Shown here in pieces: positions 1 through 5,422 of a DNA stretch of 5,569 nt (the stretch's first letter is position 1; the number at the start of each line of letters is the position of its first letter). This DNA is from Nitrososphaeria archaeon (lineage in GTDB: Archaea > Thermoproteota > Nitrososphaeria > Nitrososphaerales > Nitrososphaeraceae): positions 1 to 5,569 of the forward strand of contig JAJPIN010000154.1 in assembly GCA_021324715.1 (NCBI GenBank), read 5' to 3'. The notes beneath the pieces were generated by a model, which did no database searches, had not been told where the DNA came from, and worked only from the letters and a program-made list of their open reading frames with translations. The position numbers were made by a program, and so were the translations under genes.

Positions 1-2
1 AC

Positions 3-488
3 GCGATGCCATACTCAGACATCGGTAGTACGGAAAAGGGCTCAAGCTATGGAAGTATCGCAAGCATTCAGCAAATGAAAGAAGTCAACTCTCCATCGTG
101 GATTTTGTCTGGCGAATGGGCAACCAATCTAATAAACAAGACAAAGACAGATTTCAATCATACCAACCCAGCAAAATTCGATGCAACATTCACCATGATT
201 ATGCTAAGCGGTTTGGCTAGACACCAGCACCAAATTTCGAATTTTTCTCTCACTGACCTGCATACTGAAAACGATACAAAGACGTACAGTGGCCTTGCAA
301 CTATTACAATGAAGAAAGGTCCATTAACCAACGTTCCTATTGAGATAAAGATCATTAACAATAACGTGATCTCAGTTTGGTTAGAACCAATTAAAGTCGA
401 AAATCATTTCGGTGATTCACCTATCTACGGAACTGTTTTTACTAGTAAGGATCTGGAAGGCAAAGCATCTATTGGTGCAACAAAGTAA
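3..488 (+). CDS. Probable exported protein of unknown function, 5' partial
   Basis: I do not recognise a named function. The reading frame is open to the left edge. The first ATG is at position 6, but Ala precedes it in frame and no signal peptide is visible, so the true start is probably outside the window. From that ATG there are 160 residues. The core (about residues 32-145) alternates short hydrophobic and polar stretches and looks like an all-beta domain. It contains the His-rich motif RHQHQ (72-76), a hydrophobic FTMIMLSG strand, and an NHFGDSPIYGTV segment near the end. Four N-glycosylation sequons (N44, N51, N80, N89) and the absence of cysteine suit a protein outside the membrane. 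It resembles, from memory, small secreted proteins common in Nitrososphaerales. The clustered histidines could bind metal, but this is a guess. It ends at TAA 486-488 and is followed by a hairpin and T-rich tract. Confidence 0.7.
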   Translation, partial: AMPYSDIGSTEKGSSYGSIASIQQMKEVNSPSWILSGEWATNLINKTKTDFNHTNPAKFDATFTMIMLSGLARHQHQISNFSLTDLHTENDTKTYSGLATITMKKGPLTNVPIEIKIINNNVISVWLEPIKVENHFGDSPIYGTVFTSKDLEGKASIGATK

Positions 489-526
489 AACATAAGAATG
501 GGCCTCTACTTGCCGTATTCCGGATG

Positions 527-560
527 AAGTCAGTGCAAATCGGTGACTTTTACTTCTTCT
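527..560 (+). terminator. Hairpin plus T-rich tract behind the first gene
   Basis: Inverted arms AAGTCA (527-532) and TGACTT (544-549) enclose an 11-nt loop. A pyrimidine-rich stretch follows from 548 (TTTTACTTCTTCT), with further T runs to about 590. The site lies about 40 bp after the stop codon at 488. Archaeal termination depends mainly on the T tracts, so the hairpin itself may be incidental. Confidence 0.4.
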
Positions 561-622
561 CTAATTGACATTTTGATTTATGTATTTTTAAACTATCCTC
601 GAAGTTCAGTAACCAAAATAGC

Positions 623-632
623 AAAGATATTT
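623..632 (+). promoter_or_regulatory. Possible TATA element for the membrane protein/HTH pair
   Basis: AAAGATATTT is centred about 38 bp before the ATG at 665, which would give a leader of roughly 12 nt. It is the best candidate in the gap 489-664, but it is a poor match and other AT-rich stretches compete, so this is a weak call. Confidence 0.25.
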
Positions 633-664
633 GTAATGGTAAAGATTTACCTATTTAGATAAAA

Positions 665-922
665 ATGGACGTCTATTTCGGTATCGTAATAATCCATGTT
701 TTGGTCGGATTCCTATTAGTATATTTTGCAGCTAAAGCTTATAAGAAAACAAAGTATATGCCAATGCTTTTCCTTACACTTGGCTTCTTTCTAATTGTTA
801 TAGGTGATACTCTTTTGGGTGATCTTCTTGGTATTAGTGATAAAAATATCCAGAATATGATCGAGGAAATAACTGAAATTTCCGGATTTGTACTTGTGAT
901 TATTGCTGTGATTAAAAGTTGA
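665..922 (+). CDS. Small three-helix membrane protein (DUF7521-like)
   Basis: An 85-residue integral membrane protein starting at ATG 665. Three hydrophobic helices are visible at about residues 4-22, 32-54 and 67-84. A basic loop, KAYKKTK (24-30), follows the first helix. An acidic amphipathic stretch rich in Asp, Glu and Asn (about 58-70) lies between helices 2 and 3. By the positive-inside rule the KAYKKTK loop should be cytoplasmic. The pattern, a YFA(A/Y)KAY(K/R)(K/R)T loop after helix 1 and then a GF.L...G helix, resembles what I recall of the archaeal DUF7521 family, which has no established function. The stop TGA overlaps the TTG start of the next gene, so the two are very likely one transcript. 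This suggests a membrane partner or sensor for the HTH protein, an inference from gene order only. Confidence 0.72.
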   Translation: MDVYFGIVIIHVLVGFLLVYFAAKAYKKTKYMPMLFLTLGFFLIVIGDTLLGDLLGISDKNIQNMIEEITEISGFVLVIIAVIKS

Positions 923-1284
923 ACAATGGTCCTACTGAAAAGGATAGTCCTACTGAAAAGGATATTCTTTTTATTCTAACAGATGAATCTTCACTGCAAA
1001 TAATAAAGTTGCTCGATAAAAAACAGTTGAGTGCCCAAATGATTTCATCAACTCTGAATATACCACTCTCTTCTACGTATAGAAAAATAAAAAAGCTGGA
1101 GCAACTAAAAATAATAAAAGTAGCAAAAGTAGTAAGGACTCTAGATGGACTGGACCAGTCTTTTTACACTTTATGGATGAAAGAAATAAAGATTTCATAC
1201 AGGGATCATAAATTTTCAATTAATATTCGATTGTTATCCTCAGACGAGAAAATCGTCAGACTGTGGCAGAAATTTAAAAGTTAG
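919..1284 (+). CDS. Winged helix-turn-helix transcriptional regulator
   Basis: A 121-residue protein read from TTG 919, which overlaps the upstream TGA as TTGA. No in-frame ATG occurs until Met41, inside the HTH, so a non-ATG start is required. The ATG at 926 is out of frame. Residues 15-34 (DILFILTDESSLQIIKLLDK) form helix 1. Residues 37-63 form the helix-turn-helix: LSAQMISSTLN, a turn at NIPLSS, then recognition helix STYRKIKKLEQLKII. Residues 64-90 form the wing. This is the ArsR/TrmB-like archaeal winged-HTH layout. No metal-binding cysteine pair is present, so a metal-sensing ArsR role is not supported. The C-terminus (91-121) is basic and may dimerise or contact the membrane partner. 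The N-terminus holds a duplicated hexapeptide PTEKD(S/I). It probably binds DNA as a dimer and may control its own operon; the ligand is unknown. Confidence 0.75.
   Translation: MNNGPTEKDSPTEKDILFILTDESSLQIIKLLDKKQLSAQMISSTLNIPLSSTYRKIKKLEQLKIIKVAKVVRTLDGLDQSFYTLWMKEIKISYRDHKFSINIRLLSSDEKIVRLWQKFKS
929..964 (+). repeat. Perfect 18-bp tandem duplication inside the HTH gene
   Basis: The unit GTCCTACTGAAAAGGATA occurs twice back to back (929-946 and 947-964) without a mismatch. Being a multiple of three it keeps the frame and doubles a PTEKD(S/I) hexapeptide at residues 5-15, ahead of the DNA-binding domain. The exact identity suggests a recent slippage event. Confidence 0.9.
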
Positions 1285-1394
1285 CTATTTTAGCAGTAAC
1301 AACAACCTAATTATTACTAACAAAACAAGATATTGGACAGTCGGCACGTGCGGTTATGCGTTTTAAAACAGGATTTTAATTCAATAAAAATGAT

Positions 1395-1403
1395 AAATTA
1401 ATA
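1395..1403 (+). promoter_or_regulatory. TATA-like element for the second winged-helix gene
   Basis: AAATTAATA is centred at 1399, 28 bp before the ATG at 1427. With the usual archaeal spacing, transcription would begin at or within a few bases of that ATG, giving a leaderless or nearly leaderless mRNA. This favours ATG 1427 over the in-frame TTG 1406, which would lie upstream of the transcript start. Confidence 0.45.
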
Positions 1404-1426
1404 ACTTGCTTGGTTATTTCTATACC

Positions 1427-1825
1427 ATGAACGAGAGGATACCAATAGATAAGGCTACCCTCAGCGACCTCATGAGCAGGCCCATAATAGTTAGAATTGT
1501 AACCATTCTTGATATAACAAGCCTTTCAATACTTGAGCTATTTGAATATGGATTAACTATCAACGATATTAACTTCTCAATGGCAAATGGAGTGATAGCT
1601 TATGATAAAGCAGGAAAGCGCGTGATTAATGAAGAAACTGCACTTGGAATTCCCCTGAGTGGCGATTACTATTACAACTTCATAAGTAGCAAAGTAAAGT
1701 TGACAGAGCTTGGGTTATACATCTTAGATACTATAAAGAGTAATCAAACAGAACTCAAGTCATCTGTTCCCGATGAGCAAATATCTTCTGATGCAGATCC
1801 ACGTCATCCTTCAACAATTTCTTGA
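1427..1825 (+). CDS. Winged-helix DNA-binding-type protein, Nitrososphaeria-specific type
   Basis: 132 residues from ATG 1427. An in-frame TTG at 1406 would add seven residues (MLGYFYT), but the promoter position argues against it. Residues 18-30 (RPIIVRIVTILDI) form a first helix. Residues 32-42 (SLSILELFEYG) and 45-56 form the helix-turn-helix-like unit. Residues 57-94 form a long wing including GDYYYNFISSKVKLT. Helix 92-105 (LTELGLYILDTIKS) follows. The last 27 residues are polar, rich in Ser, Asp and Pro, and probably disordered. The architecture matches small winged-helix proteins that I recall as abundant in Nitrososphaera-type genomes, none with a known target. It shares no obvious sequence with the HTH protein at 919-1284. 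It stands alone with its own promoter. An MFS relic follows within 10 bp, so it may once have been the regulator of that transporter (inference). Confidence 0.7.
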   Translation: MNERIPIDKATLSDLMSRPIIVRIVTILDITSLSILELFEYGLTINDINFSMANGVIAYDKAGKRVINEETALGIPLSGDYYYNFISSKVKLTELGLYILDTIKSNQTELKSSVPDEQISSDADPRHPSTIS

Positions 1826-1834
1826 CATGGATGA

Positions 1835-2011
1835 AACCTGGGCATTGTGTTCGGAGCAATAGGAATTGGATTTCTTGAAGATTTATCCGGTTTGAATATT
1901 ACAATTCAATTAGCTGGATTTCTTGCAGTCGCTTCGGGAATTTTCGTCCTAGGGGTTATGAAGGAAACCAAGGATAAAGATTTCCAAATAGTCTTCTTTA
2001 AGCAGAATTAG
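1835..2011 (+). pseudogene. C-terminal relic of an MFS transporter
   Basis: After the in-frame stop at 1832-1834 an open stretch reads NLGIVFGAIGIGFLEDLSGL, then NITIQLAGFLAVASGIFVLG, then VMKETKDKDFQIVFFKQN, ending at TAG 2009-2011. Two hydrophobic helices separated by a (G)FLEDLSGLN loop, ending in a ..MKETK tail, is the typical look of the last two helices of a major facilitator transporter. The remaining ten helices are absent. The frame upstream is broken by TGA at 1823 and 1832. A one-base change near 1831-1836 (ATGAAACC versus ATGAACC) would restore MNLGIVFG. The GTG at 1847 could in principle start a 54-residue protein, so expression as a small membrane peptide is not excluded. A relic left by deletion is the more likely reading. 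Confidence 0.6.
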
Positions 2012-2083
2012 AGTCAAGGTAACAATCATAATTTTAGGACAGCACTACATCATAAGTTCATTGTAATGCAATGCATTCGAACT

Positions 2084-2099
2084 ACTTATTTTATATAAA
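2084..2099 (+). promoter_or_regulatory. TATA region of the zinc-ribbon gene
   Basis: ACTTATTTTATATAAA lies 15-30 bp before ATG 2114. A TATA box placed in its first half (about 2085-2092) would set transcription close to the ATG, a leaderless arrangement. The more canonical-looking TTTATATAA half would start the transcript a few bases after the ATG, so the exact box is uncertain. No Shine-Dalgarno sequence at proper spacing is convincing. Confidence 0.5.
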
Positions 2100-2113
2100 G
2101 TGGAAAAGAGATC

Positions 2114-2419
2114 ATGGATCTTAAGAAACAGCAAATAGTACAAGATTCGCCAGAGTTCTCTATTGAGCCTTATGAAAGTTTGAATGAAAGGCAAGAAACT
2201 ATATCAGGAGAATGTTTTCCTGATCATTCCATTGTAATGTGCGATAGGTGCTATTGGTGTTGCACTTGTTTCAATAGTCGCGGGCTGTTGACAAATTGTC
2301 CAATGTGCTTCCAGGATACGTCGAAAATTCCGTTAACAATTGAAGAGAACTGTATAATTTCCTACGATAAAATCCACGGATTTACCATGAAGTTTCACCG
2401 CAGATTGCCTTTAAGGTGA
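2114..2419 (+). CDS. Small cysteine-rich zinc-ribbon protein
   Basis: 101 residues from ATG 2114. The first 40 are polar and acidic. A CDRC knuckle (C43, C46) and a CPMC knuckle (C62, C65) are 15 residues apart and can form a four-cysteine zinc ribbon. Three further cysteines lie between them (C49, C50, C52, in CYWCCTCF), with others at C34 and C80, making nine in all. The tail, ISYDKIHGFTMKFHRR (82-97), has an F/Y-x-Y..(R/H)G pattern that I associate with a family of short zinc-ribbon proteins frequent in Nitrososphaerales (from memory). The basic C-terminus could contact nucleic acid. The role is unknown; candidates are a transcription accessory factor or a redox-sensitive switch. It is cytoplasmic, with no signal peptide or helix. 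It has its own promoter, is monocistronic, and is convergent with the ATPase gene. Confidence 0.7.
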   Translation: MDLKKQQIVQDSPEFSIEPYESLNERQETISGECFPDHSIVMCDRCYWCCTCFNSRGLLTNCPMCFQDTSKIPLTIEENCIISYDKIHGFTMKFHRRLPLR

Positions 2420-2429
2420 CCCATCATAA

Positions 2430-2443
2430 TTTTTGACTACTTT
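2430..2443 (+). terminator. Possible T-rich terminator behind the zinc-ribbon gene
   Basis: A TTTTT run (2430-2434) followed by a second pyrimidine patch (CTACTTTC) begins about 10 bp after the stop codon. Archaeal RNA polymerase can terminate at such T tracts. The tract is short, so this is tentative. Confidence 0.3.
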
Positions 2444-2505
2444 CAACTCTGAAAATCATATTTGTATAATGCCTTAATAGTAACAAAGGTCGGAATTTTG
2501 GTACA

Positions 2506-2540
2506 TATTTGTATTGGATTCGATTCGATTCCAACAAATA
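2506..2540. repeat. Imperfect hairpin with GATTC-repeat loop
   Basis: Arm TATTTG-(TA)-TTGGA (2506-2518) pairs with TCCAACAAATA (2530-2540) through 11 base pairs and a two-base bulge. The loop and flank contain GATTC three times in a row (2517-2531). It lies between two convergent genes and could mark the 3' end of either transcript. Confidence 0.5.
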
Positions 2541-2541
2541 A

Positions 2542-2557
2542 TAAGATTGCAATCTTA
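2542..2557. repeat. Perfect 16-bp palindrome
   Basis: TAAGATTGCAATCTTA is identical on both strands, with no spacer, and starts one base after the preceding hairpin. As RNA it would fold poorly without a loop. As DNA it is a good two-fold site for a dimeric protein. It sits in the convergent gap, about 120 bp after the zinc-ribbon stop and 98 bp after the ATPase stop. Confidence 0.8.
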
Positions 2558-2593
2558 AACACAAAGAGATTTCTGAATCATTTTTGACATGAT

Positions 2594-2607
2594 TTCCGGG
2601 CCCGGAA
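2594..2607. repeat. Perfect 14-bp GC-rich palindrome
   Basis: TTCCGGGCCCGGAA reads the same on both strands. Its ten-base all-GC core stands out in an AT-rich intergenic region. It could form a stem with a four-base loop in either transcript, or serve as a dimeric protein site. It lies 48 bp past the ATPase stop codon. Confidence 0.8.
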
Positions 2608-2654
2608 GGATATGATTGAATATTTTATTCGAACCTAGTTATTCTGTGCAATAA

Positions 2655-5201
2655 TTATAATTTAGTCTTTCTGTAAAATATTCTCTTTGTAATTTCTGCA
2701 GCAAATATGTATGTGAGCACAATTAACAAAATTGCGATCAAATTTGTTATGGGAAGTGGCACAAGTTCAAATATTTGACCCAAGGGAGTGTAGGGTAGTA
2801 ATATAGTCAAACCAGCAATAGCGAGGATTGCTAATAACAAATATTTTCGCGGTCTGCTCTTAAATAACGGTCTTTTAGTTCTTATCACCAGTACTATTAA
2901 TGAAGCTGAAATAATGGATTCAGTAAACCAAGTTGTCCTGAACACTTCTGTATTGGCATTTAGTAAAAATATAAGAACTCCAAAGGTCGCATAGTCAAAT
3001 ACCGTGCTTAAAAGTCCAAAAACTAGCATGAATTTGGTAATAAATTTTAGATCCCATCGCCTGGGCTTTTCCACCATCTCCGGATCTACGTTATCAGTGG
3101 ATATCGTCATTTCTGGAACATCTGTTAAAAGATTCATAAACAGAATCTGCTTTGGAAGCAAGGGAAGGAATGATAAGAACAGAGAGGCACCGGCCATACT
3201 GAACATGTTACCAAAATTGGCGCTTGTCGCCATGAACACATATTTCAGCGTGTTTGCAAAGGTCCTTCGTCCTTCCTGAACTCCCTTTACCAGGACATCC
3301 AAGTTCTTCTCAAGAAGAACAAAATCGGCCGTTTCTTTTAATACTTCGCTAGCTGTGTCGACTGAGATACCTGCATCAGAGACGTGTAGTGCTGACGCAT
3401 CATTAATGCCATCTCCCATGTATCCCACTACATTTGCGGTTCTTCGTCTCAATGCCAAAATAATCTGTTCTTTCTGATTTGGCGCTATTTCAGCAAAAAT
3501 ATCAATATCGGTAGCGAGTTTTACCAATGCTTCACTGCTAATATGATTGAGGTCAGCTCCAGTAAGAATGCGGGACGTAGACAGGCCAACACTCTGTCCA
3601 ACGAAGGCAGCAACATGCTTATTGTCGCCAGTTATGAGTTTTAAAGAGACCCCAAGCTTCTTAAGCTCGTTTATGGATTCTGTAACATCCGCTTTCACAG
3701 GATCAAAAAGCACAAGGAATCCAGCAAAAGTCATATTAACTTCATCATTTTTGCTAATGGAGTTGCAAGAGTCGGGCATTAATTTGTAGGATATACCCAG
3801 AACACGGAAACCTTTCTTACCAAGCTCTTCATATTTATCCTGGATTTGAATTCCCACGTTTGACATATCTAATATCTCTCCTGATGCTGCTTCTGAATTA
3901 GAACAAATAGAAACCACATTCTGTAATGCACCTTTCGTTACTATAATACGGGAGTTATTGCCGTTATTTCCGGAAACAAAGATACTTAATCTCTTACGGA
4001 TAAAGTCATAGGGAACTTCGCCTAACTTTGTGTAGGACGACGTATCAAATTGACGAAAGTCTCTAATAGCTTTATCTATAGGGTTTACAAATCCTGTTTC
4101 ATAGAATGCATTAAGGTAAGCATATAGGAGCACCTGTTCGCTATGATTTCCCTGAGCGTCCATTGCTGAATGTATTTTCACTTCTCCATCTGTCAGGGTT
4201 CCAGTCTTATCTGAGCACAGGATATTCATACTACCGAGATTTTCTATAGATGCAAGACGTTTCACAATAACCTTGTGCGTTGCCATACGCTTGGCTCCAT
4301 GAGCAAGGCTTACACTTATTATTGCAGGGAGAAGTTGTGGGGTTATTCCTATCGCTAATGCCAATGAGAAAAGAAATGAATCCAGCACCGGTCGATGAAA
4401 ATAGATGTTGATTACGAATGTAGAAATAACTAACATCAACGTAATTTCCAAAAGGAAGTAACCAAATCGTCTTACTCCATGTTCAAATTCCGTTTCAGGG
4501 GCTCTTTGTTTGAGACTCTCTGAGATATTTCCTAATTCCGTATAGGCTCCAGTTCTTGTTACTATTGCCTTAGCTGCTCCACTCACAATAAACGTTCCCT
4601 TAAAAAGACAATTTTCGCGATCTCTTAACGGTGTTTCTTTTGACAAAATATGGATAGATTTTTCTGATGGATAGCTTTCACCAGTTAGTGTTGCTTCGTT
4701 TACAAAGAGATTATTGCATTCCAAAATCAGGCAGTCTGCAGGCACACTGTCCCCTGATTTAAGGAAAACTATGTCACCTGGAATCACAACCTCCGAAACT
4801 ACTTCCTGTAATATGCCATCTCGAATAACTTTACATTTTGGTTCCACAATTGCTAATAATTTGTTAACGGCATCGTTGGCGCGCTTTTCCTGCCAGAAAC
4901 CTAGAATTCCACTTATAACTACTATTATTATAATAATTATGGCGTCTTCTTTTTCGCCAAGAAAAAATGATAATACAGCAGTAAAGATGAAAATGATAAT
5001 GATTGGAGTCTTAAATTGAGAAATTAAAAGTGAAAGAGAATCCCTTTTCTTATTGCTTTTCACTAGATTTTTACCATATGAAATTAATCCTTCTTTTGCT
5101 TGGGAATTTGACAAGCCTTTTGCTTGGTTTGAGTTCAATCGTCGAACAAGCTCTGTTCCAGGAATACTCCAATATTCTATTTCTTGAAGAATATTTCTCA
5201 T
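2655..5201 (-). CDS. mgtA: P-type ATPase, magnesium-translocating type (MgtA/MgtB, P3B)
   Basis: An ATP-driven cation pump of the plasma membrane. Counting from ATG 5201 (848 residues; E. coli MgtA has about 900), the landmarks are complete and in order. The N-terminal cation-ATPase segment is followed by helices M1 (about 66-82) and M2 (87-103). The actuator domain has TGES at 173-176. M3 is near 246-267 and M4 near 276-296. The phosphorylation motif DKTGTLT has Asp331. The nucleotide-domain KGA is at 423-425. ITGDN (about 523) and GDGIND (596-601) form the hinge. Six C-terminal helices follow, M5-M10 (about 651-836). The C-terminal part (KPRRWD, then a VFD.ATF helix, TPLG, VPLP) matches MgtA closely, which supports the family call. 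M4 carries PQLLP (288-292) where E. coli MgtA has PEMLP, so the transported ion should not be assumed. GTG 5213 would add four residues. A TATA-like element 25 bp from ATG 5201 favours the ATG and a leaderless mRNA. No accessory gene adjoins it; a stress-protein gene is divergent. Confidence 0.93.
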   Translation of the reverse strand: MRNILQEIEYWSIPGTELVRRLNSNQAKGLSNSQAKEGLISYGKNLVKSNKKRDSLSLLISQFKTPIIIIFIFTAVLSFFLGEKEDAIIIIIIVVISGILGFWQEKRANDAVNKLLAIVEPKCKVIRDGILQEVVSEVVIPGDIVFLKSGDSVPADCLILECNNLFVNEATLTGESYPSEKSIHILSKETPLRDRENCLFKGTFIVSGAAKAIVTRTGAYTELGNISESLKQRAPETEFEHGVRRFGYFLLEITLMLVISTFVINIYFHRPVLDSFLFSLALAIGITPQLLPAIISVSLAHGAKRMATHKVIVKRLASIENLGSMNILCSDKTGTLTDGEVKIHSAMDAQGNHSEQVLLYAYLNAFYETGFVNPIDKAIRDFRQFDTSSYTKLGEVPYDFIRKRLSIFVSGNNGNNSRIIVTKGALQNVVSICSNSEAASGEILDMSNVGIQIQDKYEELGKKGFRVLGISYKLMPDSCNSISKNDEVNMTFAGFLVLFDPVKADVTESINELKKLGVSLKLITGDNKHVAAFVGQSVGLSTSRILTGADLNHISSEALVKLATDIDIFAEIAPNQKEQIILALRRRTANVVGYMGDGINDASALHVSDAGISVDTASEVLKETADFVLLEKNLDVLVKGVQEGRRTFANTLKYVFMATSANFGNMFSMAGASLFLSFLPLLPKQILFMNLLTDVPEMTISTDNVDPEMVEKPRRWDLKFITKFMLVFGLLSTVFDYATFGVLIFLLNANTEVFRTTWFTESIISASLIVLVIRTKRPLFKSRPRKYLLLAILAIAGLTILLPYTPLGQIFELVPLPITNLIAILLIVLTYIFAAEITKRIFYRKTKL
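5171..5195 (-). promoter_or_regulatory. Hairpin at codons 3-11 of the ATPase mRNA
   Basis: Arms of eight bases, AATATTCT (5171-5178) and AGAATATT (5188-5195), are separated by nine bases. A second, overlapping dyad, TTCTTGAAGAA, lies at 5181-5191. If the mRNA begins at ATG 5201, the stem occupies about +7 to +31, close enough to the start codon to affect ribosome loading. It could equally be a DNA site for a repressor, or chance in AT-rich coding sequence. Confidence 0.4.
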
Positions 5202-5220
5202 AATATCACGCACAGGATAC

Positions 5221-5230
5221 TATTAATTTT
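5221..5230 (-). promoter_or_regulatory. mgtA: TATA-like element of the ATPase gene
   Basis: On the minus strand this reads AAAATTAATA, preceded by a purine-rich ATCCG stretch that could serve as BRE. Its centre is 25 bp upstream of ATG 5201, the canonical spacing for a transcript that begins at that ATG. This is the main evidence for the chosen start. Confidence 0.5.
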
Positions 5231-5240
5231 CGGATCATTC

Positions 5241-5267
5241 TAGAACTTTAAGTTACGTTCTGTTCTA
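5241..5267. promoter_or_regulatory. Dyad in the shared divergent promoter region
   Basis: TAGAAC (5241-5246) and GTTCTA (5262-5267) form an inverted repeat with a 15-bp spacer. The spacer contains a second GTTCT (5257-5261), and AACTT-T-AAGTT (5244-5254) is a nested dyad. The position is just upstream of the ATPase TATA element, where an archaeal activator or repressor could bind. Arms are short, so this is suggestive only. Confidence 0.3.
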
Positions 5268-5300
5268 TCAACATATCTACCACAATCATATTGGCGTACT

Positions 5301-5344
5301 TTTGAAAGAGCATAGTTAGTTAGATATCACTATTCTTTGAAAGA
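5301..5344. repeat. Direct repeat TTTGAAAGA in the divergent region
   Basis: TTTGAAAGA occurs at 5301-5309 and 5336-5344, 35 bp apart start to start. Both copies lie upstream of the stress-protein promoter. Two copies of a nine-base word in AT-rich DNA may be chance; they could also be sites for one regulator. The rest of the gap 5214-5393 shows no gene. Confidence 0.3.
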
Positions 5345-5393
5345 TGTATGAGACATTACGGATCTCGTCAAGAACATTTTTTTATTAAAAGGC

Positions 5394-5401
5394 TATATAT
5401 T
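5394..5401 (+). promoter_or_regulatory. TATA box of the universal stress protein gene
   Basis: TATATATT is preceded by an A-rich, BRE-like ATTAAAAGGC. Its centre is about 25 bp upstream of the TTG at 5423, so the predicted transcript begins at or next to the start codon. This is the cleanest promoter in the window. Confidence 0.65.
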
Positions 5402-5422
5402 GTTGTTTGTACTCGACATTGA

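Noticed and set aside
158..361. 67-residue open frame on the minus strand
   Set aside because: It lies wholly inside the first gene on the opposite strand, has no promoter, and its hydrophobic look is a by-product of the antisense frame.
1344..1351. GCACGTGC palindrome in the gap 1285-1426
   Set aside because: Eight bases, a single copy and no clear partner; too short to claim as an operator. The gap otherwise shows only the TATA element.
1406..1426. TTG start seven codons upstream in the second winged-helix gene
   Set aside because: The TATA-like element at 1395-1403 would place transcription start after this codon, and an ATG is available at 1427.
2420..2654. CRISPR array or insertion-sequence ends from the palindromes
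   Set aside because: The dyads differ from each other, have no regular spacers, no transposase is nearby, and no target-site duplication is visible.
3004..3279. 91-residue open frame on the plus strand
   Set aside because: It is antisense to the conserved C-terminal part of the P-type ATPase (M5-M7 region) and has no recognisable domain.
3547..3789. 80-residue open frame on the plus strand
   Set aside because: It is antisense to the phosphorylation/hinge domain of the ATPase, whose coding frame is intact and conserved.
4714..5019. 101-residue open frame on the plus strand
   Set aside because: It is antisense to the actuator domain and helices M1-M2 of the ATPase; the Ile/Met-rich tail mirrors the Ile run on the other strand.
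5214..5290. Mg2+-sensing leader or M-box riboswitch ahead of the ATPase
   Set aside because: The predicted promoter leaves no leader, and I see no M-box-like extended structure; these are bacterial elements.
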